NCBI GenBank assembly: GCA_027858835.1
Contig: JAQIBY010000139.1
Location: 1 to 64,000 of the forward strand
From: Bacteroidales bacterium
Lineage (GTDB): Bacteria > Bacteroidota > Bacteroidia > Bacteroidales > ML635J-15
Reading direction: 5' to 3'
DNA length: 64,000 nucleotides
In this document: positions 10,730 to 22,114 of the stretch, piece by piece
How positions within the stretch are numbered: position 1 is the stretch's first letter
How the letters are laid out: each line of letters opens with the position of its first letter
Made by a program: the position numbers and the translations under genes
Notes under the pieces: generated by a model
The model's input: only the letters and a program-made list of their open reading frames with translations
Database searches by the model: none
Told to the model about the DNA's origin: nothing

Positions 10730-12766
10730 TTAACTCACACCAGAACCATTCCTAACGGGTTCAATCGGAGAAACAAAGCGTAAGCGTCCGTCAGGTTCTT
10801 TTGCCATGAGTACCATGCCTTCAGAGTCAATGCCACGAAGTTTTTTCGGGGCCAAATTTGCTAAATACAACACTTGCATTCCGATAATATCTTCGGGTTT
10901 GTAATATTCTGCTATACCGGAAACAACGGTTCGGATTTCAGAGCCAATATTCAATGTGAGTTTTAGCAACTTTTTAGTTTTAGCAACTTTTTCCGCCGTT
11001 TCTATTTGTGCAACACGGATGTCCATTTTCATGAAATCGTCAAATGAACAGGCTTCTTTAACGGGTTCCGTTTCCATGGCTTCTGCTTGGTTGCTTTGTT
11101 TTGTTGCCTCAAGTTTATCCAATTGCAATTGCACTTGTTTGTCTTCAATTTTTTCAAAGAGCAAGCCTGGTTTGTTTATTTCAGCTCCCTCTTGAAGCAA
11201 TTGAAAATTATCCTCTTCTAACCACATCGCTTCGGAAATATTGAGATATTCACGTAGTTTTTTCATGGTAAAGGGCAAAAACGCCTCGCCGAGATGTGCG
11301 AGATGTGCTGATAATTGTAAACAAACATTGAGAATCCCTTTCACACGGGATTCATCAGTTTTTATGAGTTTCCACGGTTCTGATTCGGTGAGATATTTAT
11401 TGCCGATTCGTGCAATATTCATTAAATTTTTCAGCGCTTCACGAAATTTGAATTGCTCTAGGTTTTTCTCAATCCCGAGTTTACATGCATTAACCTGCTG
11501 AATGATCGCCTCTTCTTGTTCTCCCCATTTTTCAGCAGCAGGAACTTTTCCGTCAAAGTATTTATGCGTTAACACTAAACTTCGATTTATGAAATTCCCG
11601 AGAATTGCAACCAGTTCATTATTATTTCTTGCCTGAAAATCTTTCCATGTAAAATCGTTGTCTTTGGTTTCCGGCGCATTTGCCGTTAAAACATAGCGCA
11701 ACACATCTTGTTTGCCCGGAAAATCTTCAAGATATTCGTGCAACCAAACCGCCCAGTTTTTACTGGTGGATATTTTATTTCCTTCGAGATTCAGGAATTC
11801 ATTGGCAGGCACATTATCCGGTAGGATATAAGAGCCTTCGTGTTTTAACATGGACGGGAATACGATGCAGTGAAACACAATATTGTCTTTCCCGATGAAA
11901 TGAATTAAGCGGGAGTCGTCACTTTTCCAGTATTTCTCCCATTCTGGAGTCAGTTCTTTTGTGGCGGAAATGTATCCAATCGGTGCATCAAACCACACGT
12001 AAAGGACTTTGTCATCAACTCCTTCAATCGGGACAGGCACGCCCCAGTTCAAGTCGCGGGATACGGCTCTGGGATGTAATCCGCCGTCAATCCACGATTT
12101 ACATTGTCCGTAAACATTCGGTTTCCATTCTTTATGGTCTTCAAGAATCCACTGCCGCAGCTCATCCTCGTATTTATCTAATGGGAGATACCAGTGAGTG
12201 GTTTCTTTTAAAATGGGATGATTCCCGGAAATAGTTGAATTCGGATTGATGAGTTCTTCGGGAGAAAGCGATGATCCACATTTTTCGCATTGATCGCCAT
12301 AGGCTTCTTCAAATCCGCATTTCGGACAGGTTCCAATGATGTATCGGTCTGCAAGAAACTGATTTTCTTTTTCATCAAAATACTGCTTTGTCGTTTTTTG
12401 AATGAATTCGCCTTTGTCGTAAAGGGTTTTGAAAAACTCCGATGCAGTTTCAAAATGGGTTTTTGATGTGGTTCTGGAATAAATGTCAAACGTAATTCCA
12501 AAATTTTCGAACGCATTTTTAATGATTTTGTGATATCGGTCAACAATATCCTGAGGGCTTACGCCTTCTTTTCTTGCTCTCAGTGTAATCGGAACGCCGT
12601 GTTCGTCTGAACCACCGATAAAAAGCACATCCCTTTTTCTCATTCTCATGTATCTGACATAAATGTCGGCAGGCACATAAACCCCTGCGAGGTGTCCTAT
12701 ATGAACGGGTCCGTTAGCGTATGGTAAAGCTGTGGTAATAAGATGTCTTTTATATGTTTTGTCCAT
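10730..12766 (-). CDS. metG: Methionyl-tRNA synthetase with C-terminal tRNA-binding domain
   Basis: [27 protein letters not shown], zinc-knuckle cysteines ([18 protein letters not shown]), [12 protein letters not shown]-terminal [13 protein letters not shown]. Confidence 0.98.
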   Translation of the reverse strand: MDKTYKRHLITTALPYANGPVHIGHLAGVYVPADIYVRYMRMRKRDVLFIGGSDEHGVPITLRARKEGVSPQDIVDRYHKIIKNAFENFGITFDIYSRTTSKTHFETASEFFKTLYDKGEFIQKTTKQYFDEKENQFLADRYIIGTCPKCGFEEAYGDQCEKCGSSLSPEELINPNSTISGNHPILKETTHWYLPLDKYEDELRQWILEDHKEWKPNVYGQCKSWIDGGLHPRAVSRDLNWGVPVPIEGVDDKVLYVWFDAPIGYISATKELTPEWEKYWKSDDSRLIHFIGKDNIVFHCIVFPSMLKHEGSYILPDNVPANEFLNLEGNKISTSKNWAVWLHEYLEDFPGKQDVLRYVLTANAPETKDNDFTWKDFQARNNNELVAILGNFINRSLVLTHKYFDGKVPAAEKWGEQEEAIIQQVNACKLGIEKNLEQFKFREALKNLMNIARIGNKYLTESEPWKLIKTDESRVKGILNVCLQLSAHLAHLGEAFLPFTMKKLREYLNISEAMWLEEDNFQLLQEGAEINKPGLLFEKIEDKQVQLQLDKLEATKQSNQAEAMETEPVKEACSFDDFMKMDIRVAQIETAEKVAKTKKLLKLTLNIGSEIRTVVSGIAEYYKPEDIIGMQVLYLANLAPKKLRGIDSEGMVLMAKEPDGRLRFVSPIEPVRNGSGVS

Positions 12767-12780
12767 GATTTTGCTGATTT

Positions 12781-13830
12781 CTATTGATTTGTATCCTTTA
12801 GTCCATCTTTTTCGGCTGCCAGTTTAAGTGCGTCTTCTTCGCTGCGATTTTTGTGCAAATCAATTGCCAAATAGAGTGCTTTTCGGAAAGCCTCTTCAGA
12901 CGCTTTTCCGTCGCCGGCAATTTCATATGCAGTTCCATGGTCGGGTGATGTACGGATAATTGGTAGCCCGGCAGTAAAATTCACTCCGCCGTCTTTTGCA
13001 AGGGTTTTAAACGGAGCAAGTCCCTGATCGTGATACATGGCCAAAATTGCATCGAAATTATGGAATTGATGATTTCCGAAAAATCCGTCAGCAGGATATG
13101 GCCCGAGTGCCATAATGCCTTTTTCGCGCGCTTCTTCAAGTGCCGGGGTGATTACTTCCTGTTCTTCTTTTCCAAGCAATCCTTCGTCTCCGATATGTGG
13201 ATTTAAGCCAAGGACCGCAATGCGCGGTTTCCGAATTCTAAAATCTTGTTTGAGTGTTTTATTCAGCACATGGATTTTCTTGAGAATTGCCTCTTTTGTG
13301 ATGTGACTTGCAACTTCTGAAATGGGTAAATGTCCGGTAACGACACCAACGCGAATATCGTCACTAATCATCAACATCAGGTAATTTTCAATTTGAAAAC
13401 GTTCTGCGAGATATTCTGTGTGTCCAAGAAATTTAAATCCTTCTCTTTGAATGTTGTGTTTGTTGATTGGAGCGGTTAAGAGTGCATCAATTTCATTTGA
13501 TTTTAAATCGTTAACTGCCGCTTCCAATGCTAAAAATGAAGATTCACCCGCTTCTTCGGAGCTTTTTCCGAGTTCAACACGAATGTTTTCATCAACTACA
13601 TTAATAATGTTTACACGATTCGGATTTGCTTGCGCTGCTTCATTGATATGATTTGGTGTGAAGTTATTATTGTTAATCGCTTTTTTATGATAAGCAGCGA
13701 CCTTGGGTGAGCCATAAATAATCGGTGTGCACAAGTCGAGAAGCCGTGCATCACTCAAGGTTTTTATAATGATTTCATAGCTGATACCGTTGATATCTCC
13801 GTGGGTTATTCCCAATCGTATTTTGTTCAT
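12781..13830 (-). CDS. pdxA: 4-hydroxythreonine-4-phosphate dehydrogenase
   Basis: [72 protein letters not shown]. Confidence 0.97.
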   Translation of the reverse strand: MNKIRLGITHGDINGISYEIIIKTLSDARLLDLCTPIIYGSPKVAAYHKKAINNNNFTPNHINEAAQANPNRVNIINVVDENIRVELGKSSEEAGESSFLALEAAVNDLKSNEIDALLTAPINKHNIQREGFKFLGHTEYLAERFQIENYLMLMISDDIRVGVVTGHLPISEVASHITKEAILKKIHVLNKTLKQDFRIRKPRIAVLGLNPHIGDEGLLGKEEQEVITPALEEAREKGIMALGPYPADGFFGNHQFHNFDAILAMYHDQGLAPFKTLAKDGGVNFTAGLPIIRTSPDHGTAYEIAGDGKASEEAFRKALYLAIDLHKNRSEEDALKLAAEKDGLKDTNQ

Positions 13831-13842
13831 ATTATTCTGTTT

Positions 13843-15282
13843 TTATCTTGTTTGTTTTTCAGTGCGAAAATAGAAAAAATCATTTAAAAGTCTTACACCC
13901 ACACCGCTTCCTTGTTTTCCGCGATACGAATCGGCAGATTCTAAAAAGGCTGGACCTGCGATGTCGAGATGGATGTAGGGGTAATCCGTGAAATATTCGA
14001 GGAATTTTCCTGCAGTAATTGCTCCTGCATTTCGTCCGCCAACATTTTGTAAATCGGCAATATCGGATTTTAATTGTTCTTTGTAATCATCCCAAAAGGG
14101 AAGTTCTGCAATGCGCTCGTGGCATGCAAATCCTGCTTTTTTGAGCAATTCCATTTCGTCGGGTGCATTGCCCATGGCTGCAATGGCTTTAATTCCCACG
14201 GCAACTTCGGCAGCTCCTGTCAATGTTGCCAGATCAATGACTAGTTCTGGATTATATTGTTTGGCAAATGCCAGTGCATCGGCAAGAATCATACGTCCTT
14301 CGGCATCTGTATTTAAGACTTCAACCGTCGTGCCGTCATACATGTGGATCACATCCTGAGGGAGATAGGCGTCTTTTCCGGGGCGGTTGTCCGTTGCTGG
14401 GATTAATCCAATCACATACAAAGGAATTTCTGATTTGGCGAAATTTAACATGCTTCCGGCGACTGCTGCTGCACCGCCCATATCTGATTTCATCAAATCC
14501 ATACTGCCTTTTGTCGGTTTCAAACTGACACCGCCGGTATCAAACATCACACCTTTCCCGACCAAAACAAGCGGCTTTTCATTCAGCGCATTGTCTGGTT
14601 TCCATTCCATAATCGTAAAACTTGGACCTACTTCGCTGCCTTTGTTTACGGCTAGCAGTCCGCCCATTTTATGTGCTTCAATTTCGGCTTTTAAATAGCT
14701 TTTAACTTTTAATCCGGTATCATTTGCTGTTTCTCCGAGTAATTCAGCAAAGCGAACGGCATTCAAATGAGAGTGCGGTTCGTTAACGCAATCTCGCGCA
14801 AAATAAACCGACTCAATCAACGCGTTGATTCGTTGTGTTTTTTGAGTGTCGCAAAAGCTGCTGTGAACATTAATAGTTTGCAAACTGTTTCGCTTAGGCG
14901 CTTTAAAATATTTGTTGAATTGATAATTCGACAATGCCAATCCTTCAGAAAAATCAAACCATGCCGTGTCAATTTTACTCTTATCATCAATGAAAATTTC
15001 CTTTAATTTATGCTCATTAATGATGGAACAGGCATTATGCGCTTTTTCTCTCAGCGTTTCACGGGCTTTATCGCTCGCATTTTTATCAATGACGACAACA
15101 AATGATTGTTTGAAATAAGAATTGATGTGAATAAAGTCTGTATCTGCCTCAATTTTTTCTTTGAGATAAGCGGCTTCTGTTTTTGTAAATGACAAATCGG
15201 AAATCGCTGTGTCTTTGTGTATGAGGTAAACAACAGAGTTTTCCGGTGAACGAAAATCCACTAATTTTATATCTGTTTTCAT
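13843..15282 (-). CDS. Leucyl aminopeptidase family protein (M17)
   Basis: LVGKGVMFDTGGVSLKPTKGSMDLMKSDMGGAAAV and NTDAEGRMILADAL signatures. Confidence 0.96.
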   Translation of the reverse strand: MKTDIKLVDFRSPENSVVYLIHKDTAISDLSFTKTEAAYLKEKIEADTDFIHINSYFKQSFVVVIDKNASDKARETLREKAHNACSIINEHKLKEIFIDDKSKIDTAWFDFSEGLALSNYQFNKYFKAPKRNSLQTINVHSSFCDTQKTQRINALIESVYFARDCVNEPHSHLNAVRFAELLGETANDTGLKVKSYLKAEIEAHKMGGLLAVNKGSEVGPSFTIMEWKPDNALNEKPLVLVGKGVMFDTGGVSLKPTKGSMDLMKSDMGGAAAVAGSMLNFAKSEIPLYVIGLIPATDNRPGKDAYLPQDVIHMYDGTTVEVLNTDAEGRMILADALAFAKQYNPELVIDLATLTGAAEVAVGIKAIAAMGNAPDEMELLKKAGFACHERIAELPFWDDYKEQLKSDIADLQNVGGRNAGAITAGKFLEYFTDYPYIHLDIAGPAFLESADSYRGKQGSGVGVRLLNDFFYFRTEKQTR

Positions 15283-15526
15283 CTTTTTGAACGGGTTAAA
15301 ATTAAAAGCTTAAAGGTACAAAAAGGAATGGAAGCGAAAGGGATGATTGGGATAATTTTTTTATGATTGAATTATCCAGTCCAGAATATTCACACACACG
15401 ACTATTTCACGAAGTACTGAAACTGTTTTTTATTCCGATGAAAAATGAACTCAGAAACGCATTTTTAACCATTGCTTTTTTTATCTTTGTCATGACAAAA
15501 TAATCCGAAAACAGCCTTTGATTTTT

Positions 15527-17464
15527 ATGATTGACCAAGCGACCATAGACCGTATTTTTGACACTGCCGACATTGTCGATGTCATTTCTGATTTCGTGCA
15601 GCTCAAGCGTCGTGGTACCAATCATATTGGATTGTGTCCTTTTCATAATGAAAAGACGCCTTCTTTTAACGTTTCACAATCGAAAGGAATATATAAATGT
15701 TTCGGATGCGGGAAAGGCGGAAATGTGGTGTCTTTTGTGATGGAGCATGAACATATGGCTTATCCTGAGGCATTGAAATATATTGCCGGGAAATACGGCA
15801 TTCCTGTTCACGAAGAAAAACCGACTGAGGAAGAAGTTCAAAAGCGAGATCATCGAGAATCTATGATGATTGTCAATGAGTTTGCACGCAAATATTTTTG
15901 TCAGCAATTACTTGAAACTGATAGAGGAAGAGCGGTAGGGCTTGCATATTTTCGGGAGCGGGCGATCAATGATCAAATGATTGACAAGTTTGATTTGGGT
16001 TTTTGTCCCGAAGGGCAAGATGTTTTTACAAATGATGCGCTTGGAAAAGGCTATAAGCTTGAATTTCTTGAAAGTACGGGGCTGACAATTGTCCGTGAAA
16101 ATTGGCGTGCCGATCGGTTTAGCGGACGAGTCATGTTTCCGATTCATTCGGTTGCAGGACGCGTTATTGGTTTTGGCGGGCGTACCTTGAGTACAGAAAA
16201 GAAAATCGCAAAATATCTCAACTCCCCGGAGTCGGATGTTTATCATAAAAGCAAAGTTCTTTACGGGATTTTTCAGGCAAAACGCAAAATTGTTCAGGAA
16301 GATAATTGTTATTTAGTTGAGGGCTATACGGATGTTATTTCGCTGCATCAAAAGTTGATTGAAAATGTTGTGGCATCATCCGGAACCTCATTAACAGAGG
16401 ATCAAATCCGTTTGATAAAGCGCTTTACTTCCAATGTAACCATTTTGTATGATGGTGATCCTGCCGGTATCAAAGCCTCTTTGCGCGGAATTGATATGTT
16501 TTTGGAGCAGGACATGAATGTTCGTGTTGTGTTGTTTCCCGAAGGAGAAGATCCTGATTCTTTTGCGCGTGCCAACACGCCGGAAAGCGTAAAGGAATAT
16601 ATCGAATCTGAAAAGCAGGATTTCATCCATTTTAAAACCAAATTACTGCTTGAAGATGCTCAAAACGACCCAATTCGCCGATCAGAACTTGTTACCGGGA
16701 TTGTGAAAAGCATTGGAGTAATTGACGATCAAATCAAACAATCGGTTTACATAAAATCTTGTAGCAAATTACTGGATATTGGTGAAGATGTACTTTATTC
16801 AGAATTGCAGAAAATTCGCAAACGACGATTAGAGGAAAAGCAAAGAAAAAATCGCCAGAAAACGCTGCATAAGCAAGATAATGTAATTCCGGTGGTTCCT
16901 GCACATGTCTCCAATGTTTATATGGAGGAGCATGAAAAGGAAATTATCCGGGTTCTGCTTTTGTACGGAGACATGTTGATTTTTGAGGATGAGGTCGGGA
17001 AAAAAGTGCGGGTTGCCGAATATATTATTGGAGAAATCCGAAATGATGAGCTTGAATTTGAGAATCTGGTTTATAATCGCTTATTTGAAACAGCCGCTGA
17101 GCTTTTAAACGAAGGGAAAGTGATTGAAAAACATGTGTTTATTAATCATTCGGATGCTAGTATTGCAAAGCTTTGTGCCGAGTTACTGACAAATCGCTAT
17201 AGCCTAGATCCCTATTGGGCAAAACATGGGTCACAAATAGAAACTGAGGATCAAAAACTCCCGACTGATGTTCCAAATTTAATTGTACAATACAAGCGGA
17301 AAATCCTTGAAAAAGGATTTGAAATTAAAGTGAAGGCAATGCTTGAGGCGGAAAAAAGTAAAGCACATTCTGATGAAATAATTCAGCTTCAAACAGAATT
17401 GAAGGATTTACTTGAAAAAATCCGCCAGCTTTCTGATTTAAATGGAATGGTGATTTTGAAATGA
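15527..17464 (+). CDS. dnaG: DNA primase
   Basis: CPFHNEKTPSFNVSQSKGIYKCFGCGKGGNVVSFVM zinc-binding domain, EGYTDVISLHQ, LYDGDPAGIKAS Toprim motif. Start chosen at MIDQATIDRIFD. Confidence 0.97.
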   Translation: MIDQATIDRIFDTADIVDVISDFVQLKRRGTNHIGLCPFHNEKTPSFNVSQSKGIYKCFGCGKGGNVVSFVMEHEHMAYPEALKYIAGKYGIPVHEEKPTEEEVQKRDHRESMMIVNEFARKYFCQQLLETDRGRAVGLAYFRERAINDQMIDKFDLGFCPEGQDVFTNDALGKGYKLEFLESTGLTIVRENWRADRFSGRVMFPIHSVAGRVIGFGGRTLSTEKKIAKYLNSPESDVYHKSKVLYGIFQAKRKIVQEDNCYLVEGYTDVISLHQKLIENVVASSGTSLTEDQIRLIKRFTSNVTILYDGDPAGIKASLRGIDMFLEQDMNVRVVLFPEGEDPDSFARANTPESVKEYIESEKQDFIHFKTKLLLEDAQNDPIRRSELVTGIVKSIGVIDDQIKQSVYIKSCSKLLDIGEDVLYSELQKIRKRRLEEKQRKNRQKTLHKQDNVIPVVPAHVSNVYMEEHEKEIIRVLLLYGDMLIFEDEVGKKVRVAEYIIGEIRNDELEFENLVYNRLFETAAELLNEGKVIEKHVFINHSDASIAKLCAELLTNRYSLDPYWAKHGSQIETEDQKLPTDVPNLIVQYKRKILEKGFEIKVKAMLEAEKSKAHSDEIIQLQTELKDLLEKIRQLSDLNGMVILK

Positions 17465-17544
17465 TCTCGGAGGTACCTGGTTTTTAGCATTTCACATTTG
17501 TCCAATCCCTCTAATTCACTAATTTAGCATCAAAAATTAAAGCT

Positions 17545-18507
17545 ATGCTACTTAAGATAACCATACTTTTATCCGTTGTTTTTCAGGTAATTGCAGCCCT
17601 GATGGCGATTCGCCTCATAAAAAAAACAAAATATAATCTTGCCTGGATGCTCATTACCATTGGGCTGGCGGCATTGCTAGTGCGACGCGTTGTGGAATTT
17701 TTGCCCCTTGTCAGCGATTTTCAGCCGCAGGATTTTCGTCTGCTTTTCATTTGGGTGGGGACAATCAGCTCTCTATTTTTCGCAATGGGCGTTATTCTCA
17801 TTCGGCAGATTTTCAACTACATTTATCGGGTTGAGTCTGAGCGCCGACATGCTGAAAGTCGGATGCTATCGTCTGTAATTGCAGCTGAAGAATCGGAGCG
17901 GATACGCTTATCGAGGGAATTGCACGATGGACTCGGTCCCCTGATGTCAAGTATCAAAATGACGGTTTCTGCCATTGAGCAACAGGCGGAGAATGAGAAT
18001 CAAAAACAATTGGCTACCAATGTCAATATGCTGGTTCAGGAAGCATTGAAATCCGTAAAGGATATTTCTGCGAATTTGTCGCCTCAAATGTTGAATCACT
18101 TTGGGTTGGAGCAGGCGCTGGCTAACTTTATTAACAAGGTCAATGATTCAAAACAACTTCAAATTGATTTTAAAATGCGTGCAAAGCACAAACGACTACC
18201 CGGTAATGTTGAAATTATTATTTATCGTGTTGCTTGTGAGTTAATTACGAATACTTTTAGGCATGCCGATGCGAAAAAAGCAAATCTGGAAATTGAAGCT
18301 GAAAACACCCATTTAAGTTTAAATTATTGCGATGATGGGCATGGTTTTGATGTGGATGAAGTGCTTGTCAGACATCACGGAATGGGGGTTGCAAACATTT
18401 ATTCGCGTATTTCATCTTTGCATGGGAGTGTTGATATTTTGTCAAATCCGGACGAAGGCATGAGTGTGAAAATTTATATACCTTTGAAGCATGAACACAC
18501 AAGATGA
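17545..18507 (+). CDS. NarX/DesK-type sensor histidine kinase (HisKA_3)
   Basis: N-terminal TM segments, RLSRELHDGLGPLMSSIKM H-box, ELITNTFRHADAKKANLEIE, CDDGHGFD. Confidence 0.94.
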   Translation: MLLKITILLSVVFQVIAALMAIRLIKKTKYNLAWMLITIGLAALLVRRVVEFLPLVSDFQPQDFRLLFIWVGTISSLFFAMGVILIRQIFNYIYRVESERRHAESRMLSSVIAAEESERIRLSRELHDGLGPLMSSIKMTVSAIEQQAENENQKQLATNVNMLVQEALKSVKDISANLSPQMLNHFGLEQALANFINKVNDSKQLQIDFKMRAKHKRLPGNVEIIIYRVACELITNTFRHADAKKANLEIEAENTHLSLNYCDDGHGFDVDEVLVRHHGMGVANIYSRISSLHGSVDILSNPDEGMSVKIYIPLKHEHTR

Positions 18508-19138
18508 CATACGAATCGTGTTAGTAGATGACCACACCCTCTTCCGCAACGGATTAAAAAATTTGTTGAATGGAATTCAAGGGTTTCGTGTTGTTGCAGA
18601 GGCAGAAAACGGGAAAAAGTTCCTTGAGCTATTGGATGAAGTTAAACCGGATATCGTTTTACTTGATATTGCAATGCCTGTAATGGATGGGGTCGAGGCA
18701 GCAACAAAAGCGTTGGAACTGCAGGAAGACATGTCAATCATTACTTTGTCTATGTTTGCTGATGAAGCCTATTATAAACAAATGGTTGAAGCAGGAGTTA
18801 GGGGTTTTATTTTGAAAGATGCTGGCATTGCCGAGGTTGAATCTGCAATTCGAACTGTGTATCAAGGAAAAACCTTCTTTTCGCAGGAACTCTTGCAAGC
18901 GCTTTTGTCCGGATTGTATCATGACACCGGTCTTGAAAAGTATGAATTATCTGAAAGAGAAATTGAAGTAATTCAACAAGTCTGCACGGGAAAATCTAAT
19001 CTCGAAATTGCTGATGATTTGTGCATTTCAAAGCGCACAGTTGAAAAACACCGGGCAAATATCATGGAAAAAACCCATTGTAAAAATACTGCCAGCCTTG
19101 TAATTTTTGCCGTGAAAAATAAAATTGTCGAAGTATGA
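18491..19138 (+). CDS. NarL/FixJ-type response regulator (receiver + LuxR HTH)
   Basis: IRIVLVDDHTLFRNGL, DIVLLDIAMPVMDG, C-terminal LSEREIEVIQQVCTGKSNLEIADDLCISKRTVEKHRANIMEK. Overlaps the kinase gene by 17 nt. Confidence 0.96.
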   Translation: MNTQDDIRIVLVDDHTLFRNGLKNLLNGIQGFRVVAEAENGKKFLELLDEVKPDIVLLDIAMPVMDGVEAATKALELQEDMSIITLSMFADEAYYKQMVEAGVRGFILKDAGIAEVESAIRTVYQGKTFFSQELLQALLSGLYHDTGLEKYELSEREIEVIQQVCTGKSNLEIADDLCISKRTVEKHRANIMEKTHCKNTASLVIFAVKNKIVEV

Positions 19139-19508
19139 GGGGAAATCCCAAGCACTAAAAAGGTGAAATAACAAACCTCAAATTCCAAAATCCAAGAAAC
19201 ATAATTAAAAACAGTGCATTCGTTTTGAAATTTATATTTTGTCATTTATGTTTTTAATTTCTAAATTCTCATTTTGCAAAATTCTAATCAATTGATATAG
19301 AATTTCTGACTTTTTCTTATCTTGCCTGCGTTTTCGTGCTTTGATGCGTTATTTCGTGATTCAGACACATTTTCTTCGTATTAATACGTATTTAGCTTCG
19401 TGTTTTTACGAATAAAACGCTTAGTAAATGCGCATAATGAAAAATTGTAATATTGTTTCCGCTTAAAGTGGATGAAAAAATAAATGGTAAAATTAAAAAC
19501 TGAATATT

Positions 19509-20762
19509 ATGTCAGACATTTTTAACAAAATCAGAACTGAAAAAGGACCCTTGGGTCGTTATCAAGAACAAGCACATGGGTATTTTACATTTCCGAAGCT
19601 CGAAGGTGAAATTAAGCCAAGAATGATTTTTAACGGAAAGGAAGTTTTAACCTGGAGTTTAAATAATTATTTGGGACTTGCAAATCACCCCGAAGTTAGA
19701 AAAGCAGATGCTGAAGCTGCTGCTGAATACGGAATGGCTTATCCGATGGGCGCTCGTATGATGTCAGGACAAACAAAATATCATGAGGAATTAGAGCGAA
19801 AATTGGCGAAATTTGTTGAAAAAGAAGATGCATTTCTTTTGAATTTCGGATATCAGGGAATGGTTTCTATTATTGATTCTTTGGTTGACCGCCGTGATGT
19901 CATCGTTTATGATTCAGAATCTCACGCTTGTATCCTTGATGGGATGCGCTTGCACATTGGAAAACGCTTTGTATTCCCACATAATGATATTGAAAAATTA
20001 GATAAACAACTGGAACGTGCATCGAAAATTGCTGAAAGACAAGGTGGCGGCGTGATGGTTATTACTGAAGGCGTTTTTGGAATGGCCGGAGATCTCGGTC
20101 ACTTGCATGAAATTGCAAAATTGAAATCAAAGCATAACTTCCGTTTATTGGTTGATGATGCGCACGGATTTGGTACAATGGGTGAAACCGGTGCAGGAAC
20201 AGGAGAACATTATGATGTTCAAGATGAAATTGATGTGTATTTCTCAACCTTTGCAAAATCAATGGCCGGAATTGGTGCATTTGTTGCTGCTGATAAAGAT
20301 ATTGTTGATTTTCTGAGATATAATATGCGCTCACAAACTTTTGCTAAATCATTGCCAATGCCGATGGTAAAAGGCGCTTTGAAACGCTTGGAACTCTTGC
20401 AAAACAAGCCGGAGCTAAAGGCAAATCTTTGGAAAGTTGTTGATGCTTTGCAATCAGGACTTAAAGAGCGTGGATTTAATATCGGGGAAACCGAATCTTG
20501 TGTAACTCCTGTTTATTTTGAAGGTGGATTGATAGAAGGCACAAATTGTGTGATTGATTTGCGCGAAAATTACAGTATTTTCTGTTCGATTGTTGTGTAT
20601 CCGGTTGTCCCGAAAGACACAATTATGTTGCGCCTCATTCCGACAGCCGTTCATTCCTTGGATGATGTCAATGAGACTTTGGAAGCATTTTCAGTAATTC
20701 GTGATAAACTTGCTGCCGGAGAATATGCAAAAGGTGGATTGAGAAATATGAGCATCGCTTAA
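19509..20762 (+). CDS. PLP-dependent alpha-oxoamine synthase family protein; candidate cysteate fatty acyltransferase (sulfonolipid synthesis)
   Basis: SLNNYLGLANHPEV, YDSESHACILDGMR, VDDAHGFGTMG, STFAKSMAGIGAF (PLP Lys region). The substrate call rests on the adjacent threonine-synthase-like gene. Confidence 0.85.
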   Translation: MSDIFNKIRTEKGPLGRYQEQAHGYFTFPKLEGEIKPRMIFNGKEVLTWSLNNYLGLANHPEVRKADAEAAAEYGMAYPMGARMMSGQTKYHEELERKLAKFVEKEDAFLLNFGYQGMVSIIDSLVDRRDVIVYDSESHACILDGMRLHIGKRFVFPHNDIEKLDKQLERASKIAERQGGGVMVITEGVFGMAGDLGHLHEIAKLKSKHNFRLLVDDAHGFGTMGETGAGTGEHYDVQDEIDVYFSTFAKSMAGIGAFVAADKDIVDFLRYNMRSQTFAKSLPMPMVKGALKRLELLQNKPELKANLWKVVDALQSGLKERGFNIGETESCVTPVYFEGGLIEGTNCVIDLRENYSIFCSIVVYPVVPKDTIMLRLIPTAVHSLDDVNETLEAFSVIRDKLAAGEYAKGGLRNMSIA

Positions 20763-20772
20763 AATCAACACA

Positions 20773-22092
20773 ATGCAAAACAATAAATTTACGCTGAAAT
20801 GCACAAAATGCGGATATGAAATTGATAATTTCAAATTATGGTTTGAACTCAATCAAGTATGTCCGAAGTGTGGAGCAAAACATGTTGAGGCGATTTATCC
20901 TTTTAAATATGATGGATTGTCTGATTTAATGGATACACCAAATAATTTGGCTGAATCAATTTGGTTGTACAAAGATTTCCTTCCTTTAGATAATGATGAT
21001 AACATCATTTCTTGTAAAGAAGGTGCAATTCCGCTTGAGCGATGGACATTTCTTGAGGATTTTGCCCGTGAACAATATGGAATTAATATTGAGACACAGG
21101 TTTATCGAAATGATTTGAATGGCGGAACCGGAACCTTTAAGGATACAGCGGCTAGTCTTGCTGCAAGTGTTTTGAAAGAGGCCGGCGTGAAAAATTATGT
21201 GGTTGCCAGTACCGGAAATACAGCGACCGCATTTGGGAAATATCTTGCAATGGCCGGAATTAATGCCTATATTTTCATGCCGATTGATGCATTAAAAGCA
21301 TCTGAAGCTGCCATTAATGCATTTGGACAAAAAGTGTTTCGGGTGCAAGGTGATTATTCGAAAGCCAAAGAACTTGCTGCACAATTTGCCGAGAAACACG
21401 GCTATTTGATGACTGGCGGAAACGTTGATCCTTTGCGTGTTGAAGCAAAGAAAACCATGGTATATGAGTGGTATCGCCAGTTAGGCAAATTGCCCGATGT
21501 TTATGTACAAGCATTAAGCGGCGGCACCGGTCCAATCGCCATTGAAAAAGCATTGAAAGACGCTGAAGGCACACAATTTGCAGGGAAAATGCCTCGCCAG
21601 ATTTTAGTACAGCCTGATAAATGTCCGCCGATGGCTTTGGCATGGGAAAATGCGATTAAAAATAATTTCGCTGAAGGTTGGGATATTAATTTTCCGATAA
21701 TTGAAAATCCGCCAACAGTTGTTCCTACATTGGCAACAGGAAAGCCTGGAACTTACCCGATAATTTCCCGCTTGGTAAAAAAATCCGGCGGTAGCATTAT
21801 TCAAATGGAGGAAGCCAAAATCTATGACATCTCCCGTTGGGTTGCTTTTGAGCAAAAAGTTGCCATGGGTCCTGCATCTGCAGTTTGTCTCGGTGGTTTC
21901 CTAAATGCCCTGAAATTAGGATTGATTAAGGATGGTGAAACTGTACTTATCAACACTGGGGAAGGTGTTGCAAGAGCTCCTGAGTTTATGGAGGAACTCA
22001 TTTATACAACCACTGAAGTCAATACTTTAGATGATTGTGTGTTACATGATCGGGATGGATTGAAAACGATATTATTAAAAAAGCTATTGTAA
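20773..22092 (+). CDS. Threonine synthase-like PLP enzyme; candidate cysteate synthase
   Basis: N-terminal zinc ribbon CTKCGYEID...VCPKCGAKH, NDLNGGTGTFKDTAAS (PLP Lys), ASTGNTATAFGKYLA. Starts 11 nt after the AOS gene. Confidence 0.85.
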   Translation: MQNNKFTLKCTKCGYEIDNFKLWFELNQVCPKCGAKHVEAIYPFKYDGLSDLMDTPNNLAESIWLYKDFLPLDNDDNIISCKEGAIPLERWTFLEDFAREQYGINIETQVYRNDLNGGTGTFKDTAASLAASVLKEAGVKNYVVASTGNTATAFGKYLAMAGINAYIFMPIDALKASEAAINAFGQKVFRVQGDYSKAKELAAQFAEKHGYLMTGGNVDPLRVEAKKTMVYEWYRQLGKLPDVYVQALSGGTGPIAIEKALKDAEGTQFAGKMPRQILVQPDKCPPMALAWENAIKNNFAEGWDINFPIIENPPTVVPTLATGKPGTYPIISRLVKKSGGSIIQMEEAKIYDISRWVAFEQKVAMGPASAVCLGGFLNALKLGLIKDGETVLINTGEGVARAPEFMEELIYTTTEVNTLDDCVLHDRDGLKTILLKKLL

Positions 22093-22114
22093 AATAGTAG
22101 TATAAATATGGTAA

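Noticed and set aside
10730-12766. KISTSK in MetG in place of the textbook KMSKS
   Set aside because: Common variant in Bacteroidota-type MetRS as far as I know; not novel.
20773-22092. Simple reading as housekeeping threonine synthase
   Set aside because: Not excluded, but the zinc ribbon, lack of thrA/thrB and tight pairing with an AOS enzyme favour cysteate synthase; needs a tree.
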